Made by a program: the position numbers and the translations under genes
Part shown: piece by piece, positions 1-7,356 of the stretch
Layout: every line of letters begins with the position of its first letter
Numbering within the stretch: position 1 is the stretch's first letter
Assembly: GCA_020632695.1 (NCBI GenBank)
Contig: JACKFB010000014.1
Span: forward strand, 62,001 to 126,000
DNA length: 64,000 nucleotides
Direction of reading: 5' to 3'
DNA from: Deltaproteobacteria bacterium
GTDB taxonomy: Bacteria > Myxococcota_A > UBA9042 > PHBI01 > JACKFB01
The notes under the pieces: generated by a model
What the model was told of the DNA's origin: nothing
Seen by the model: only the letters and a program-made list of their open reading frames with translations
Database searches by the model: none

Positions 1-444
1 CCCCTGGGCGCCGCGCCAGAGCATCAGCGGCGCGATGCCGAAGCGGTCGCGCGCCACCAGCATCCGCTTCTCGCCGCCGTCCCAGAGCGCGAAGGCGAAG
101 AAGCCGCGCAGCCGGTGCACCAGGTCGGGCCCCCAGGCGCGGTAGCCGTGCAGGATGACCTCGACGTCGCAACCGGTGGTGAAGCGCGCGCCCCCGGCCC
201 GCAGCTCGTCGCGCAGCGCGTCGTGGTTGTAGATCTCGGCGTTGGCGACCAGCGCCAGCTCCCCGTCCAGCATCGGCTGCGCCCCGTCGCCGGGCGCCAC
301 GATCGCCAGCCGCGCCGCCCCCAACGCCACCCCGGGGGCGCGATACACGCCGCGCCCGTCGGGGCCGCGGTGGCGCAGCGCCTCCACCATCGGCTCGATG
401 GCCTCGGCGGCGGCAGGGCCCAGCACGCCCGCGATGCCACACAT
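1..444 (-). CDS. asnB: Asparagine synthetase (glutamine-hydrolysing), N-terminal part, cut by window edge
   Basis: The reading frame starts MCGIAGVLG and is open for 148 codons to the window edge, so only the class II glutaminase domain is present. Cys2 directly after the initiator Met is the N-terminal nucleophile that releases ammonia from glutamine; RHRGPDG (residues about 24-30), the NAEIYNH segment and the following LVARDRFGIAPL stretch are typical of AsnB-type amidotransferases. The synthetase domain, which would make asparagine or amidate another acid, lies outside the window. It starts 3 bp after the stop of the upstream epimerase gene, so it is probably the last member of a four-gene operon with two epimerases and an amine oxidase; that setting allows a role in modified-sugar or secondary-metabolite synthesis. 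No strong ribosome site is visible, consistent with coupling. Confidence 0.88.
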   Translation of the reverse strand, partial: MCGIAGVLGPAAAEAIEPMVEALRHRGPDGRGVYRAPGVALGAARLAIVAPGDGAQPMLDGELALVANAEIYNHDALRDELRAGGARFTTGCDVEVILHGYRAWGPDLVHRLRGFFAFALWDGGEKRMLVARDRFGIAPLMLWRGAQG

Positions 445-447
445 GGG

Positions 448-1473
448 CTAGCCCGACCGGCGCTGGAGCGCGTTCTGGTGCCTGGGTCGCCACCAGCGCA
501 CCAGCGAACGCCAGGCGGCCTCGTCCCGATGCTCGCGCCACCAGCGCCACGCGTCCACGACGCCGTCGATGTTGGCGCGCTCGGCGACGAAGTCCAGCTC
601 GGCTCGGGCCCGGCTGGTGTCCAGCACGAACTGGCGCGAGGCCACCCGGTACTGCTCGGGGACCAGCGGCCCCACCCCCAGCCGGTGCAGCAGCGCGAAG
701 GCGGCCGTGGCCGCGCCGGCCGGCACGGGCACCACGAAGGAGCGGCTCCCTGCCCTGCGGAAGAGCTCGGCCAGGTCCTCGCGCAGGGTGCGCTCGACGG
801 CCGAGCCGACGTTGTAGATGCGCCCGGGCCGACCCCGCTCGGCCACCCGCTCCAGGGCGCGCACCAGGTCGTCGACCGCGGTGAACTGGAAGCGGAAGTC
901 CCCGCCCGCGGGCAGCGGCAGGGGCAGCCCCAGCTCCATCATCGCGAAGAAGGTCGCGAAGATCCCGGCGCGACCGGCCCCGACCACGACCCGGGGGCGG
1001 ATGATGCTGACGTCGTAGCCGTCGTCGGCCTGGCGCAGGCACAGCTCCTCGGCCGCGGCCTTGCTGCGGCTGTACGCGCAGGCCGGGCTCAGCGGGTGAT
1101 CCTCGGGGATGCTGGGGATCTCCGGGCGCCCGTACACCGTGCTCGAGGACAGGTGCACCACCTTGCGGGCGCCGGCGCGGCGGGCCAGGCGCAGGACCCG
1201 CTCGGTGCCCTCCACGTTGGTCGCGGCGTAGGTGGCGTCGGGCGCGCGGGCGATGGCCGGCAGGGCCGCCAGGTGGAACACGACCTCGGCGCCCTCGAAG
1301 GCGCGCGCCAGGGCGTGGCCGTCGCCCAGGTCGGCGGTCACGAACGCGCGCACCGGCAGCGGCGTCGCCGGGGCGTACCGGTCGGTGCCGACCACCTCGT
1401 CGCCGCGCTCGGCGAGCGCCTGCACCAGGGCGGTGCCGATGAAGCCGCTGGCGCCGGTGACCGCTACCCGCAT
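448..1473 (-). CDS. NAD-dependent epimerase/dehydratase (extended SDR)
   Basis: A 341-residue extended short-chain dehydrogenase/reductase. The Rossmann motif GASGFIG sits at residues 7-13 and the catalytic YxxxK is YSRSK at 134-138, preceded by a Ser-rich strand (HLSSSTVYG). Family members epimerise, dehydrate or oxidise nucleotide sugars or steroid-like substrates; the substrate cannot be read from the sequence. I chose the ATG at 1473 because GGAGG lies 6 bases upstream and the Rossmann fold starts at once; a longer frame exists but lacks these signals. It lies 50 bp downstream of a second epimerase gene and 3 bp upstream of asnB, so all are probably co-transcribed. Confidence 0.85.
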   Translation of the reverse strand: MRVAVTGASGFIGTALVQALAERGDEVVGTDRYAPATPLPVRAFVTADLGDGHALARAFEGAEVVFHLAALPAIARAPDATYAATNVEGTERVLRLARRAGARKVVHLSSSTVYGRPEIPSIPEDHPLSPACAYSRSKAAAEELCLRQADDGYDVSIIRPRVVVGAGRAGIFATFFAMMELGLPLPLPAGGDFRFQFTAVDDLVRALERVAERGRPGRIYNVGSAVERTLREDLAELFRRAGSRSFVVPVPAGAATAAFALLHRLGVGPLVPEQYRVASRQFVLDTSRARAELDFVAERANIDGVVDAWRWWREHRDEAAWRSLVRWWRPRHQNALQRRSG

Positions 1474-1523
1474 CGTCGCCTCCGACCCGCCCGGGGAGCG
1501 CGGGCGCCGAACCGCATCGCGGC

Positions 1524-2576
1524 CTACTCGCCCCTCGGGAAGGTGTGGCCCTGGGCCCGGCACCAGGCGACCGAGCGGCTCATGCCCTCCTCCAGGCTCA
1601 CCCAGGGCTCGTAGCCCAGCTCGTCGCGCGCCTTGTCGATGGTGCAGGCGATGTCCTCCGCCATCTCACCGGCCACGTGGACCTCGGTCCAGTAGACACC
1701 GACCCGCTGCAGCACCCCGTCGGCCACCGCGCAGAGCCGGCTGACCAGGGCGGGCAGCTTGCGCGGCCTGGGCCTCGGCACGCCCAGCGCGTCGGCGATG
1801 GCGTCGTAGATGTGCACGGTCGGATACGGCCTGGCGTCAGCGATCCAATACGTGCGTCCGTTGGCCTCGGGGACCGTGGCCGCCAGCATGAGCGCAGAGA
1901 CCAGGTGGTCCACGTAGGTGAGGCTGCGGAGGTTCTGGCCCTCGCCGAACATCACCGGGTTGCCGCGGGCGATCATCCCGAAGAAGCGCGTCTGGCGGGC
2001 GGCCTGGTGGGGGCCGTAGTACCAGCAGCCGCGCAGGCTCACGCCCTCGATGCGCCCGGCCGCGACGGCCTGGGCGACCAGGTCCTCGGCGGCGGCCTTG
2101 CTGCGCCCGTAGGCCATGTAGGGCGCGACGCCGTCGTCCTCGCGGAAGGGGCGCCCCAACTCGGTCGAGGTGCCGGCCACGCTGTTGGAGCTCATCAGGA
2201 CGAAGCGCTTGCAGCCCGCGGCGATCGCCGCCTCCAGCACCGTGCGCGTCCCGCCGGTGTTGATGTCCATCAGCTCGTCGATGCCGCGCCAGGTCGGGTG
2301 GATGATCGCCGCCAGGTGCAGCACCACGTCCGCGCCCTCGACGGCCTTCTGTACCGCCCGGGCGTCGCGCACGTCGCCGTAGACGACGCGGGTGTGTGCC
2401 GGTCGCACCGCCGGCGGCTCGAGGCCCGGCTGCACCAACAGCGTCAGCGCCTCGACAGACGGCAATTCCGGCGCTCTCGGGTCGCCGAAGCCTTCCGCGA
2501 GCACCTCAACCAGCCGGCTGCCCAACCAGCCGGGAGCCCCCGTGACACACAGCTTCATCGTGGGCAGAGATGACAC
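1524..2576 (-). CDS. NAD-dependent epimerase/dehydratase (extended SDR), second paralogue
   Basis: A 350-residue extended SDR with GAPGWLG at residues 13-19 and YGRSK (156-160) as catalytic Tyr and Lys. It shares the SKAAAE context with its downstream neighbour, so the two may act successively or derive from an old duplication. The GTG at 2576 has a G-rich ribosome site (GGGGGCGAG) just upstream; the ATG at 2558, six codons inside, is the alternative and would start directly at the Rossmann strand. Intercistronic gaps are about 50 bp on both sides. The substrate is unknown; sugar-nucleotide or 3-beta-hydroxysteroid-type substrates are both possible for this family. Confidence 0.82.
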   Translation of the reverse strand: MSSLPTMKLCVTGAPGWLGSRLVEVLAEGFGDPRAPELPSVEALTLLVQPGLEPPAVRPAHTRVVYGDVRDARAVQKAVEGADVVLHLAAIIHPTWRGIDELMDINTGGTRTVLEAAIAAGCKRFVLMSSNSVAGTSTELGRPFREDDGVAPYMAYGRSKAAAEDLVAQAVAAGRIEGVSLRGCWYYGPHQAARQTRFFGMIARGNPVMFGEGQNLRSLTYVDHLVSALMLAATVPEANGRTYWIADARPYPTVHIYDAIADALGVPRPRPRKLPALVSRLCAVADGVLQRVGVYWTEVHVAGEMAEDIACTIDKARDELGYEPWVSLEEGMSRSVAWCRAQGHTFPRGE

Positions 2577-2629
2577 GCTCGCCCCCGCGGCGTCAATGAC
2601 GGTCGCGCGCCGAACCGGATCGCGCCGGC

Positions 2630-3982
2630 TCAGAGCGCATCCAGCACCTCCTGGGCGGCGCGCTCGCCCGACTCCAGCGCGCCGTCCATGAAGCCGGCCC
2701 AGCGCGTGGCCGTCTCGGTCCCGGCGAAGTGGATCCGCCCCACCGGCGCGCGCACGGCGTCCCCGCAGGTGGTGAGCGCGCCAGCGGTCCCGATGCCCAC
2801 CGAGCAGCCGCGCGCCCAGGGATCCGCCATCCAGTCGTGCTCGATGACCGCCTCGGGGGCGCCGGCCGGCGGCCCGAAGAGCCCCTCCAGAGCCCGCACC
2901 ACCGCCGCCTCCCGGGCCGCGGGGCCGCGATCGGTCATCGCCCGCGCCGCGTCACCCAGCATGAAGCTCATCAGCAGCCCGGGACCGCCCTCGGCCCGCC
3001 CCACGTCGAAGACCAGGCTCACCGGCCCGCGGTTGCACACCGCCTCGCCCGAGTAGCCGGCGTCCCGCCAGAAGGGGCGCTGGTAGGCGGTGATGACCTT
3101 GATCGACGCGCCGATCGGCATGCGCTGGCAGAGCTGGTCGCGCACCGCGGGCATGGCCGGCTGCCAGTCGATGCGCGCGCACAGGTGCGGCGGCACGGCG
3201 ACGATGAGCCGGCGCCCCTCGAAGGTGCCGGCCTCGGTGTGCACGCGCACGCCCGCGTCGTCCTGGCTGATGGCGCGCACCGGCCGTCCCAGCGCCAGGC
3301 GCTCGTCCAGCCCCTCGGCCAGGCGCTCGGAGAGCTGCTGCGCCCCGCCGCGCAGCCGCCGCTCCTGCGCGCCGCCCTCGACCTCGCACAGCGGCATGAT
3401 CCCGCCGGCGCAGCGCACGTACCATAGGAAGTAGAGCAGCGAGACCTCGCGCGGCTCCGAGCTGAAGATCGCCCGCACCGCCCCCGCGATCGTGTCCCGC
3501 GCGCCGCGGGTGCGCACCTCGGCGTCGACGTAGGCACCCACGGTCAGGGAGTCCCAGGCCCGCGCCCGCGGCGCGCTCTGCGGGCTGTGCGCCGGCACCT
3601 GGCGCGCCATGCGATCGATGCGCCCGATCGCCCGCTGCAGCTCGATGAGCGCGATCACGTTCAGCGCCGGGATGGTCCCCCGGTAGGCCCGCATCCGCTC
3701 GCCCACCTGCATCAGGCTCTTGCCCTCGGCGCGCTGGGGGTCGGTCGCGATGCCCAGCTCCTGGGCCAGCGCCAGCACGCGGGTCTGCGTCGGCCCGACC
3801 CAGGTGCCCCCCACGTCGACCACGTCGCCGGCGAAGGGGCGCGTGAAGGTGCGGCCGCCCACCCGATCGCGGGCCTCGACCACCTGCACGCTGCGGCCCG
3901 CGCGCCGGAGCACGCGCGCCGCCATCAGCCCGGCCAGCCCTGCCCCGACCACCACCACGTCGCTCTGGCTATGCGCTCCCAT
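2630..3982 (-). CDS. Flavin-containing amine oxidase family protein
   Basis: A 450-residue FAD-dependent amine oxidase. The N-terminal dinucleotide motif is VVVGAGLAGL (about residues 10-19), followed by the acidic end of strand 2 (VVEARDRVGGRTFT) and GGTWVGPTQ. The C-terminal FAD segment HFAGTETATRWAGFMDGALESG is the usual covalent or near-covalent flavin region of monoamine oxidases, but the position where MAO has its flavin-linked Cys is not clearly Cys here. Such enzymes oxidise primary or secondary amines or amino acids to imines, using O2. No signal peptide is seen, so it is probably cytosolic. ATG 3982 was chosen over a longer Arg-rich extension. It heads the minus-strand operon that continues with two SDRs and asnB. 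Confidence 0.85.
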   Translation of the reverse strand: MGAHSQSDVVVVGAGLAGLMAARVLRRAGRSVQVVEARDRVGGRTFTRPFAGDVVDVGGTWVGPTQTRVLALAQELGIATDPQRAEGKSLMQVGERMRAYRGTIPALNVIALIELQRAIGRIDRMARQVPAHSPQSAPRARAWDSLTVGAYVDAEVRTRGARDTIAGAVRAIFSSEPREVSLLYFLWYVRCAGGIMPLCEVEGGAQERRLRGGAQQLSERLAEGLDERLALGRPVRAISQDDAGVRVHTEAGTFEGRRLIVAVPPHLCARIDWQPAMPAVRDQLCQRMPIGASIKVITAYQRPFWRDAGYSGEAVCNRGPVSLVFDVGRAEGGPGLLMSFMLGDAARAMTDRGPAAREAAVVRALEGLFGPPAGAPEAVIEHDWMADPWARGCSVGIGTAGALTTCGDAVRAPVGRIHFAGTETATRWAGFMDGALESGERAAQEVLDAL

Positions 3983-4089
3983 GGGCTGCCCATAGCATGG
4001 TGGCCACCGCGCCGACGAGACGCGGTGGCGGTGGCGACGCGTTCGTCGCAGAGTGCGGCCACCGCGCACCCCCCAGGAGGCCGTATCCC

Positions 4090-4920
4090 ATGGCGCGCCG
4101 CTTCATCCTGCCCGCCATCGCCCTGCTCGCCGCCTGCGTCCCGCTGATCGGCTGCGGGCGGGTGAGCCGCGAGGACGCCGAGGCCGCGATCGATCAGGCG
4201 GCGCTGGCCAGCCAGGCCGAGGCGCTCATGGCGCAGATCGTCGAGCTGGGCGGCGAGATCCCCGCCGAGGGCTCGGTCGAGCAGGCCGCCGAGAGCCTGG
4301 CCACCACCATCCGCCGCCGCATCGAGTGCGTGGACGCCACGGTCAGCGCGGACACCGTCCAGCTCGACTTCGGCGCCCCGGACAGGCCGTGCGCGTGGGC
4401 GGGGCGCACGCTCTCGGGCTGCGCCTGGCTCCGCGTGCTGCAGAACACCGCGGACACCGTGGTGGTGGACCACTATTGGGTGACCGGCTCCGAGCGCGAC
4501 TGTCACGGCGACGACTTCAGCGACGGCGCGATGACCGTCGACGGCACCGCCACGGTGACCTGGACCACGGCCACCGGCGCACGCCAGGTGGCGCAGCACG
4601 ACATCGTGTGGCGCCAGAACGGCGCGACGCGCACCGCCTCGGCCAGCGGCGATCTCATCGAGCACGCCCTGAGCGATCCGGCCGGCGTGCGCTTCGACGG
4701 GAGCCAGGAGTGGACCAGCGACGGCGCCGCCTGGCGCGTCACCAGCGGCGACATCGCCCTGGCCTGGGACGACTTCCTGCCCCGCTCCGGCACCCACCGG
4801 GTCATCGACCCCGCGGGCGACGAGCTCATCATCACCTACGAGCGTGACGCGGACGGCCGCACCCAGGTGCGCGTCGAGGGCGACGGCGACTCCTTCGCCT
4901 TCGAGGTCTTCGAGCGCTGA
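4090..4920 (+). CDS. Predicted lipoprotein of unknown function
   Basis: A 276-residue protein with a type II signal peptide: a basic start (MARR), a hydrophobic core and lipobox LIGC with Cys22 as the likely lipidated residue. AGGAGG lies about ten bases before the ATG. The mature part has a short helical segment (residues about 25-75) followed by a beta-rich region with repeated Asp/Thr strands and four further cysteines in the middle (around residues 80-140) that could form disulfides. No known domain was recognised. It stands alone on the plus strand, divergent from the amine oxidase gene and convergent with the next lipoprotein, ending 16 bp before that gene's stop. Confidence 0.75.
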   Translation: MARRFILPAIALLAACVPLIGCGRVSREDAEAAIDQAALASQAEALMAQIVELGGEIPAEGSVEQAAESLATTIRRRIECVDATVSADTVQLDFGAPDRPCAWAGRTLSGCAWLRVLQNTADTVVVDHYWVTGSERDCHGDDFSDGAMTVDGTATVTWTTATGARQVAQHDIVWRQNGATRTASASGDLIEHALSDPAGVRFDGSQEWTSDGAAWRVTSGDIALAWDDFLPRSGTHRVIDPAGDELIITYERDADGRTQVRVEGDGDSFAFEVFER

Positions 4921-4936
4921 GCGTCTCGGCCCCCGC

Positions 4937-7240
4937 TCAGAGGTCGCTGAGGTTCAGCCCGGCCGTGTAGCCGTACGAGACGTCCTTGTCGTAGCCGTAG
5001 GCGACCACGCCCACCGGCATCGTGGACGAGAGCCGGTGCACACCGTCGGGCACCTTCATCCGTGCGACCCGGAAGCCCGTCGCCCCGATGGCCTCGAAGT
5101 TGCCGCCCGGGATGGTGGTCCCGTCCAAGACGACGCTCGCGCCGTCGGGCGCCACCACGTTGATGTAGTCGTCCTGGTACTTGTCCGGCGACAGGAACAC
5201 GTAGTCCTTGCGGAACTGCTCGGTCGGCGCGATCGAGATGAGGGCCGGGTCGCCGATGGCCTGGCAGTAGCACTGCTGCGGCGAGAAGCAGGTGCAGGTG
5301 TGGCCGCCGGGGCAGCCCGTCGCCTTGCCAGCCTCCGGGCACTCCGGGGAGAGGCAGACGCGCTGGGTGAAGCTCACCTGGACGCAGCCGTAGCCCGGGT
5401 GGCAGTCCTGGTCGACCGTGCAGGGCGATCCCTCCCGGGTGGTGAGGATCTCCTGGGAGCTGGCCAGGTACTGGGCCGTGGCGAAGGGCTTGTCCGAGCT
5501 GACCAGGAAGTCGCTCTTGGTGGCGATCTCCACCCACTCGCCGCGGTCGAGGGTGCGCGGCGCGGAGACCGAGGCCGGCTCGAAGGTCAGCACGGTCCCG
5601 CTCTCGGCCGCGATGAAGCGCCAGTAGTCCTTCTCGACGCCGCGGGCGAAGGACTTGGTGGCCAGGTAGCTCTTGCCCCAGGTCTTGGTCGGGAACATCT
5701 GCTGCTCGAGGTGGTCGGCGCAGCACTCGGTCGACGAGACGGCCGCCTCGTGGCCGGAGAAGACCCCCACCGGCTTGTCCGACGCGATCACCGTGCCCGT
5801 GAGGTCGGAGCCGTCCTGATCGCTCTTGATGTTGAGCGCCTCGTAGGGCTCCAGCGTGTACTGGTAGGCGGCGCCGGCGTTCATGACCGCCATCCCGTTG
5901 CCCGCCAGGGTGCGGCCGCTGGGGGTCACCGTGACCGTGGTCCCGGCCTGCGGGGCCACCACGGTGATCTCGCCGCGGTAGGGGGCGGTGCAGATCGTGT
6001 CGGTGCCGTCGCTCAGGCAGGACCCGCCGGGGATCCCGCCGCAGTAGCTCGAGCAGGTCTTGCCCGGCGGCACGTCCAGGCCGCCCACGAACTGGCGCCG
6101 GCTGATGGCCAGGTACTCGGTCCCGTAGGTGTTGGCCGGGATGAGCAGCGACGCGTCGTTGGAGAAGACGTCCACGTTGTCGAGCGGGTTGAACTGGTAG
6201 GCGATGATCGGCGCCGTCGACTGGATCCGGAAGGCGTTCCAGCCCAGGCGCGGCCCGTCGGGCTCGCGTCGCGGGAGCTGGAAGATCTGCAGATCGCCCG
6301 GCGCGACCTCCTCCTTGCCGACCTGGTAGGGACTCGACGCCGGGTCGTCCTTCACCGTGATGGTCACGATCGACTTGGTCGTGGACAGGTTGGACACGAT
6401 GACCGCGAAGGGGCTGTCCTGGGCCTGCACGTGGTTGTCCATGTCGATGGCCCAGTAGTCGCAGCCGCTGTTGGACTTGAACTTGATGTCGCCCGAGCAG
6501 GGCGAGACACAGGTGCCGGCCGCGCAGCTCTCGCCGGCGACGCTGCAGTCCTCGGCGAACGCCCAGGCGCCCTGGTCGCTGCAGGCCTCCGCGACCTCGC
6601 CCACGCAGCGCCGCTGGCCCGGGAAGCAGCTCGTGCACGCGCCCTGGGTGCAGACCTGGTCGCCGCCGCAGACCTGGAGCTGGTCATAGGTGCTGCCGTC
6701 GGGTCGGCACTGCATGACGGTGGTCGTGCCCTTGCAGAGCTTCTGGTTGGGGGTGCACCCCTGGCAGGCGCCGCCCACGCACTGCCCGCCGACGCAGAAG
6801 AAGGGGTCCCACCCGGTGCCGGCCGCGTTGCAGGTGAGCTGGGTCTGCCCGTTGCAGCTCGTCTGCCCCGGGGTGCAGCTCGCCGGGACGCACACGCCAT
6901 TGGTGCACACCGAGCCCGCGTCGCAGTGCGTCGCGTCGAGGCACTCGAAGCAGAGCTTGGTCACGCCGCAGTACGGCGCGCCGACGGGGCAGTCGACATC
7001 GGTGGTGCAGCCGGGCGGCCCGCCGACGTCGGGGCCCGGGCCCAGGTCGCCCTGCCCGTCGCCTCCGATGGGCGTCCCGTCCAGCGTGGTGAAGGTGCCG
7101 TTGTCGGCGATGATGACCGGCGGCTTGCCCGTGTCCCCATCGGAGCTGCCGGCGCTGGAGCAGGCGGCGAGCGACGCGCCGGCTGCCACGAGGGCGATCG
7201 AGGCGAGGCAAAGGCACGAGCGGATCTGGGCAGGCTTCAT
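4937..7240 (-). CDS. Lipoprotein with cysteine-rich repeats and IgGFc-binding-type domain
   Basis: A 767-residue lipoprotein. The signal peptide ends at lipobox LAAC (Cys27). Residues about 55-220 hold repeated short cysteine units of the C-x(4-8)-C type (CTTDVDCP, CTPGQTSCNGQ, CFPGQRRC), typical of myxobacterial surface proteins. From about residue 225 to the end the pattern of PQPGDLQIFQLPR-like, AYQFNP and ANTYGTEYLA strands matches the IgGFc-binding N-terminal domain family known from eukaryotic mucin-like FCGBP and many Myxococcota lipoproteins; there it is a presumed adhesion or structural module, not an antibody receptor. Another cysteine-rich block (CTVDQDCHPGYGC) lies near residue 610. 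The start has a hydrophobic leader consistent with lipidation, and a candidate promoter lies about 50-80 bp upstream. Confidence 0.8.
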   Translation of the reverse strand: MKPAQIRSCLCLASIALVAAGASLAACSSAGSSDGDTGKPPVIIADNGTFTTLDGTPIGGDGQGDLGPGPDVGGPPGCTTDVDCPVGAPYCGVTKLCFECLDATHCDAGSVCTNGVCVPASCTPGQTSCNGQTQLTCNAAGTGWDPFFCVGGQCVGGACQGCTPNQKLCKGTTTVMQCRPDGSTYDQLQVCGGDQVCTQGACTSCFPGQRRCVGEVAEACSDQGAWAFAEDCSVAGESCAAGTCVSPCSGDIKFKSNSGCDYWAIDMDNHVQAQDSPFAVIVSNLSTTKSIVTITVKDDPASSPYQVGKEEVAPGDLQIFQLPRREPDGPRLGWNAFRIQSTAPIIAYQFNPLDNVDVFSNDASLLIPANTYGTEYLAISRRQFVGGLDVPPGKTCSSYCGGIPGGSCLSDGTDTICTAPYRGEITVVAPQAGTTVTVTPSGRTLAGNGMAVMNAGAAYQYTLEPYEALNIKSDQDGSDLTGTVIASDKPVGVFSGHEAAVSSTECCADHLEQQMFPTKTWGKSYLATKSFARGVEKDYWRFIAAESGTVLTFEPASVSAPRTLDRGEWVEIATKSDFLVSSDKPFATAQYLASSQEILTTREGSPCTVDQDCHPGYGCVQVSFTQRVCLSPECPEAGKATGCPGGHTCTCFSPQQCYCQAIGDPALISIAPTEQFRKDYVFLSPDKYQDDYINVVAPDGASVVLDGTTIPGGNFEAIGATGFRVARMKVPDGVHRLSSTMPVGVVAYGYDKDVSYGYTAGLNLSDL

Positions 7241-7289
7241 GGCGACCGTCCGGGAGCGCGGGCTCGGCGGTAAACCCCGCGAACTCCCT

Positions 7290-7319
7290 TGATTAGCACC
7301 GCTGCGCGGCTCGGAACAA
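7290..7319 (-). promoter_or_regulatory. Candidate sigma-70-type promoter for the IgGFc-domain lipoprotein
   Basis: On the minus strand TTGTTC (7314-7319) and TAATCA (7290-7295) are separated by 18 bases, upstream of the start at 7240. The spacing fits a housekeeping promoter; the match is moderate and no transcript evidence exists. Confidence 0.35.
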
Positions 7320-7356
7320 GTTCGTGTTCGCCAACCGCGCCGTCCGGGGCTCCCGT

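Noticed and set aside
115..1614. Long plus-strand frame opposite asnB and the first epimerase
   Set aside because: It is a mirror of GC-rich genes on the other strand, with Arg/Ala/His-rich composition and no motif; the minus strand carries clear catalytic motifs.
4844..7273. Plus-strand 809-codon frame opposite the IgGFc-domain lipoprotein
   Set aside because: No domain or signal peptide; the minus-strand protein has a lipobox, cysteine repeats and a recognisable domain.
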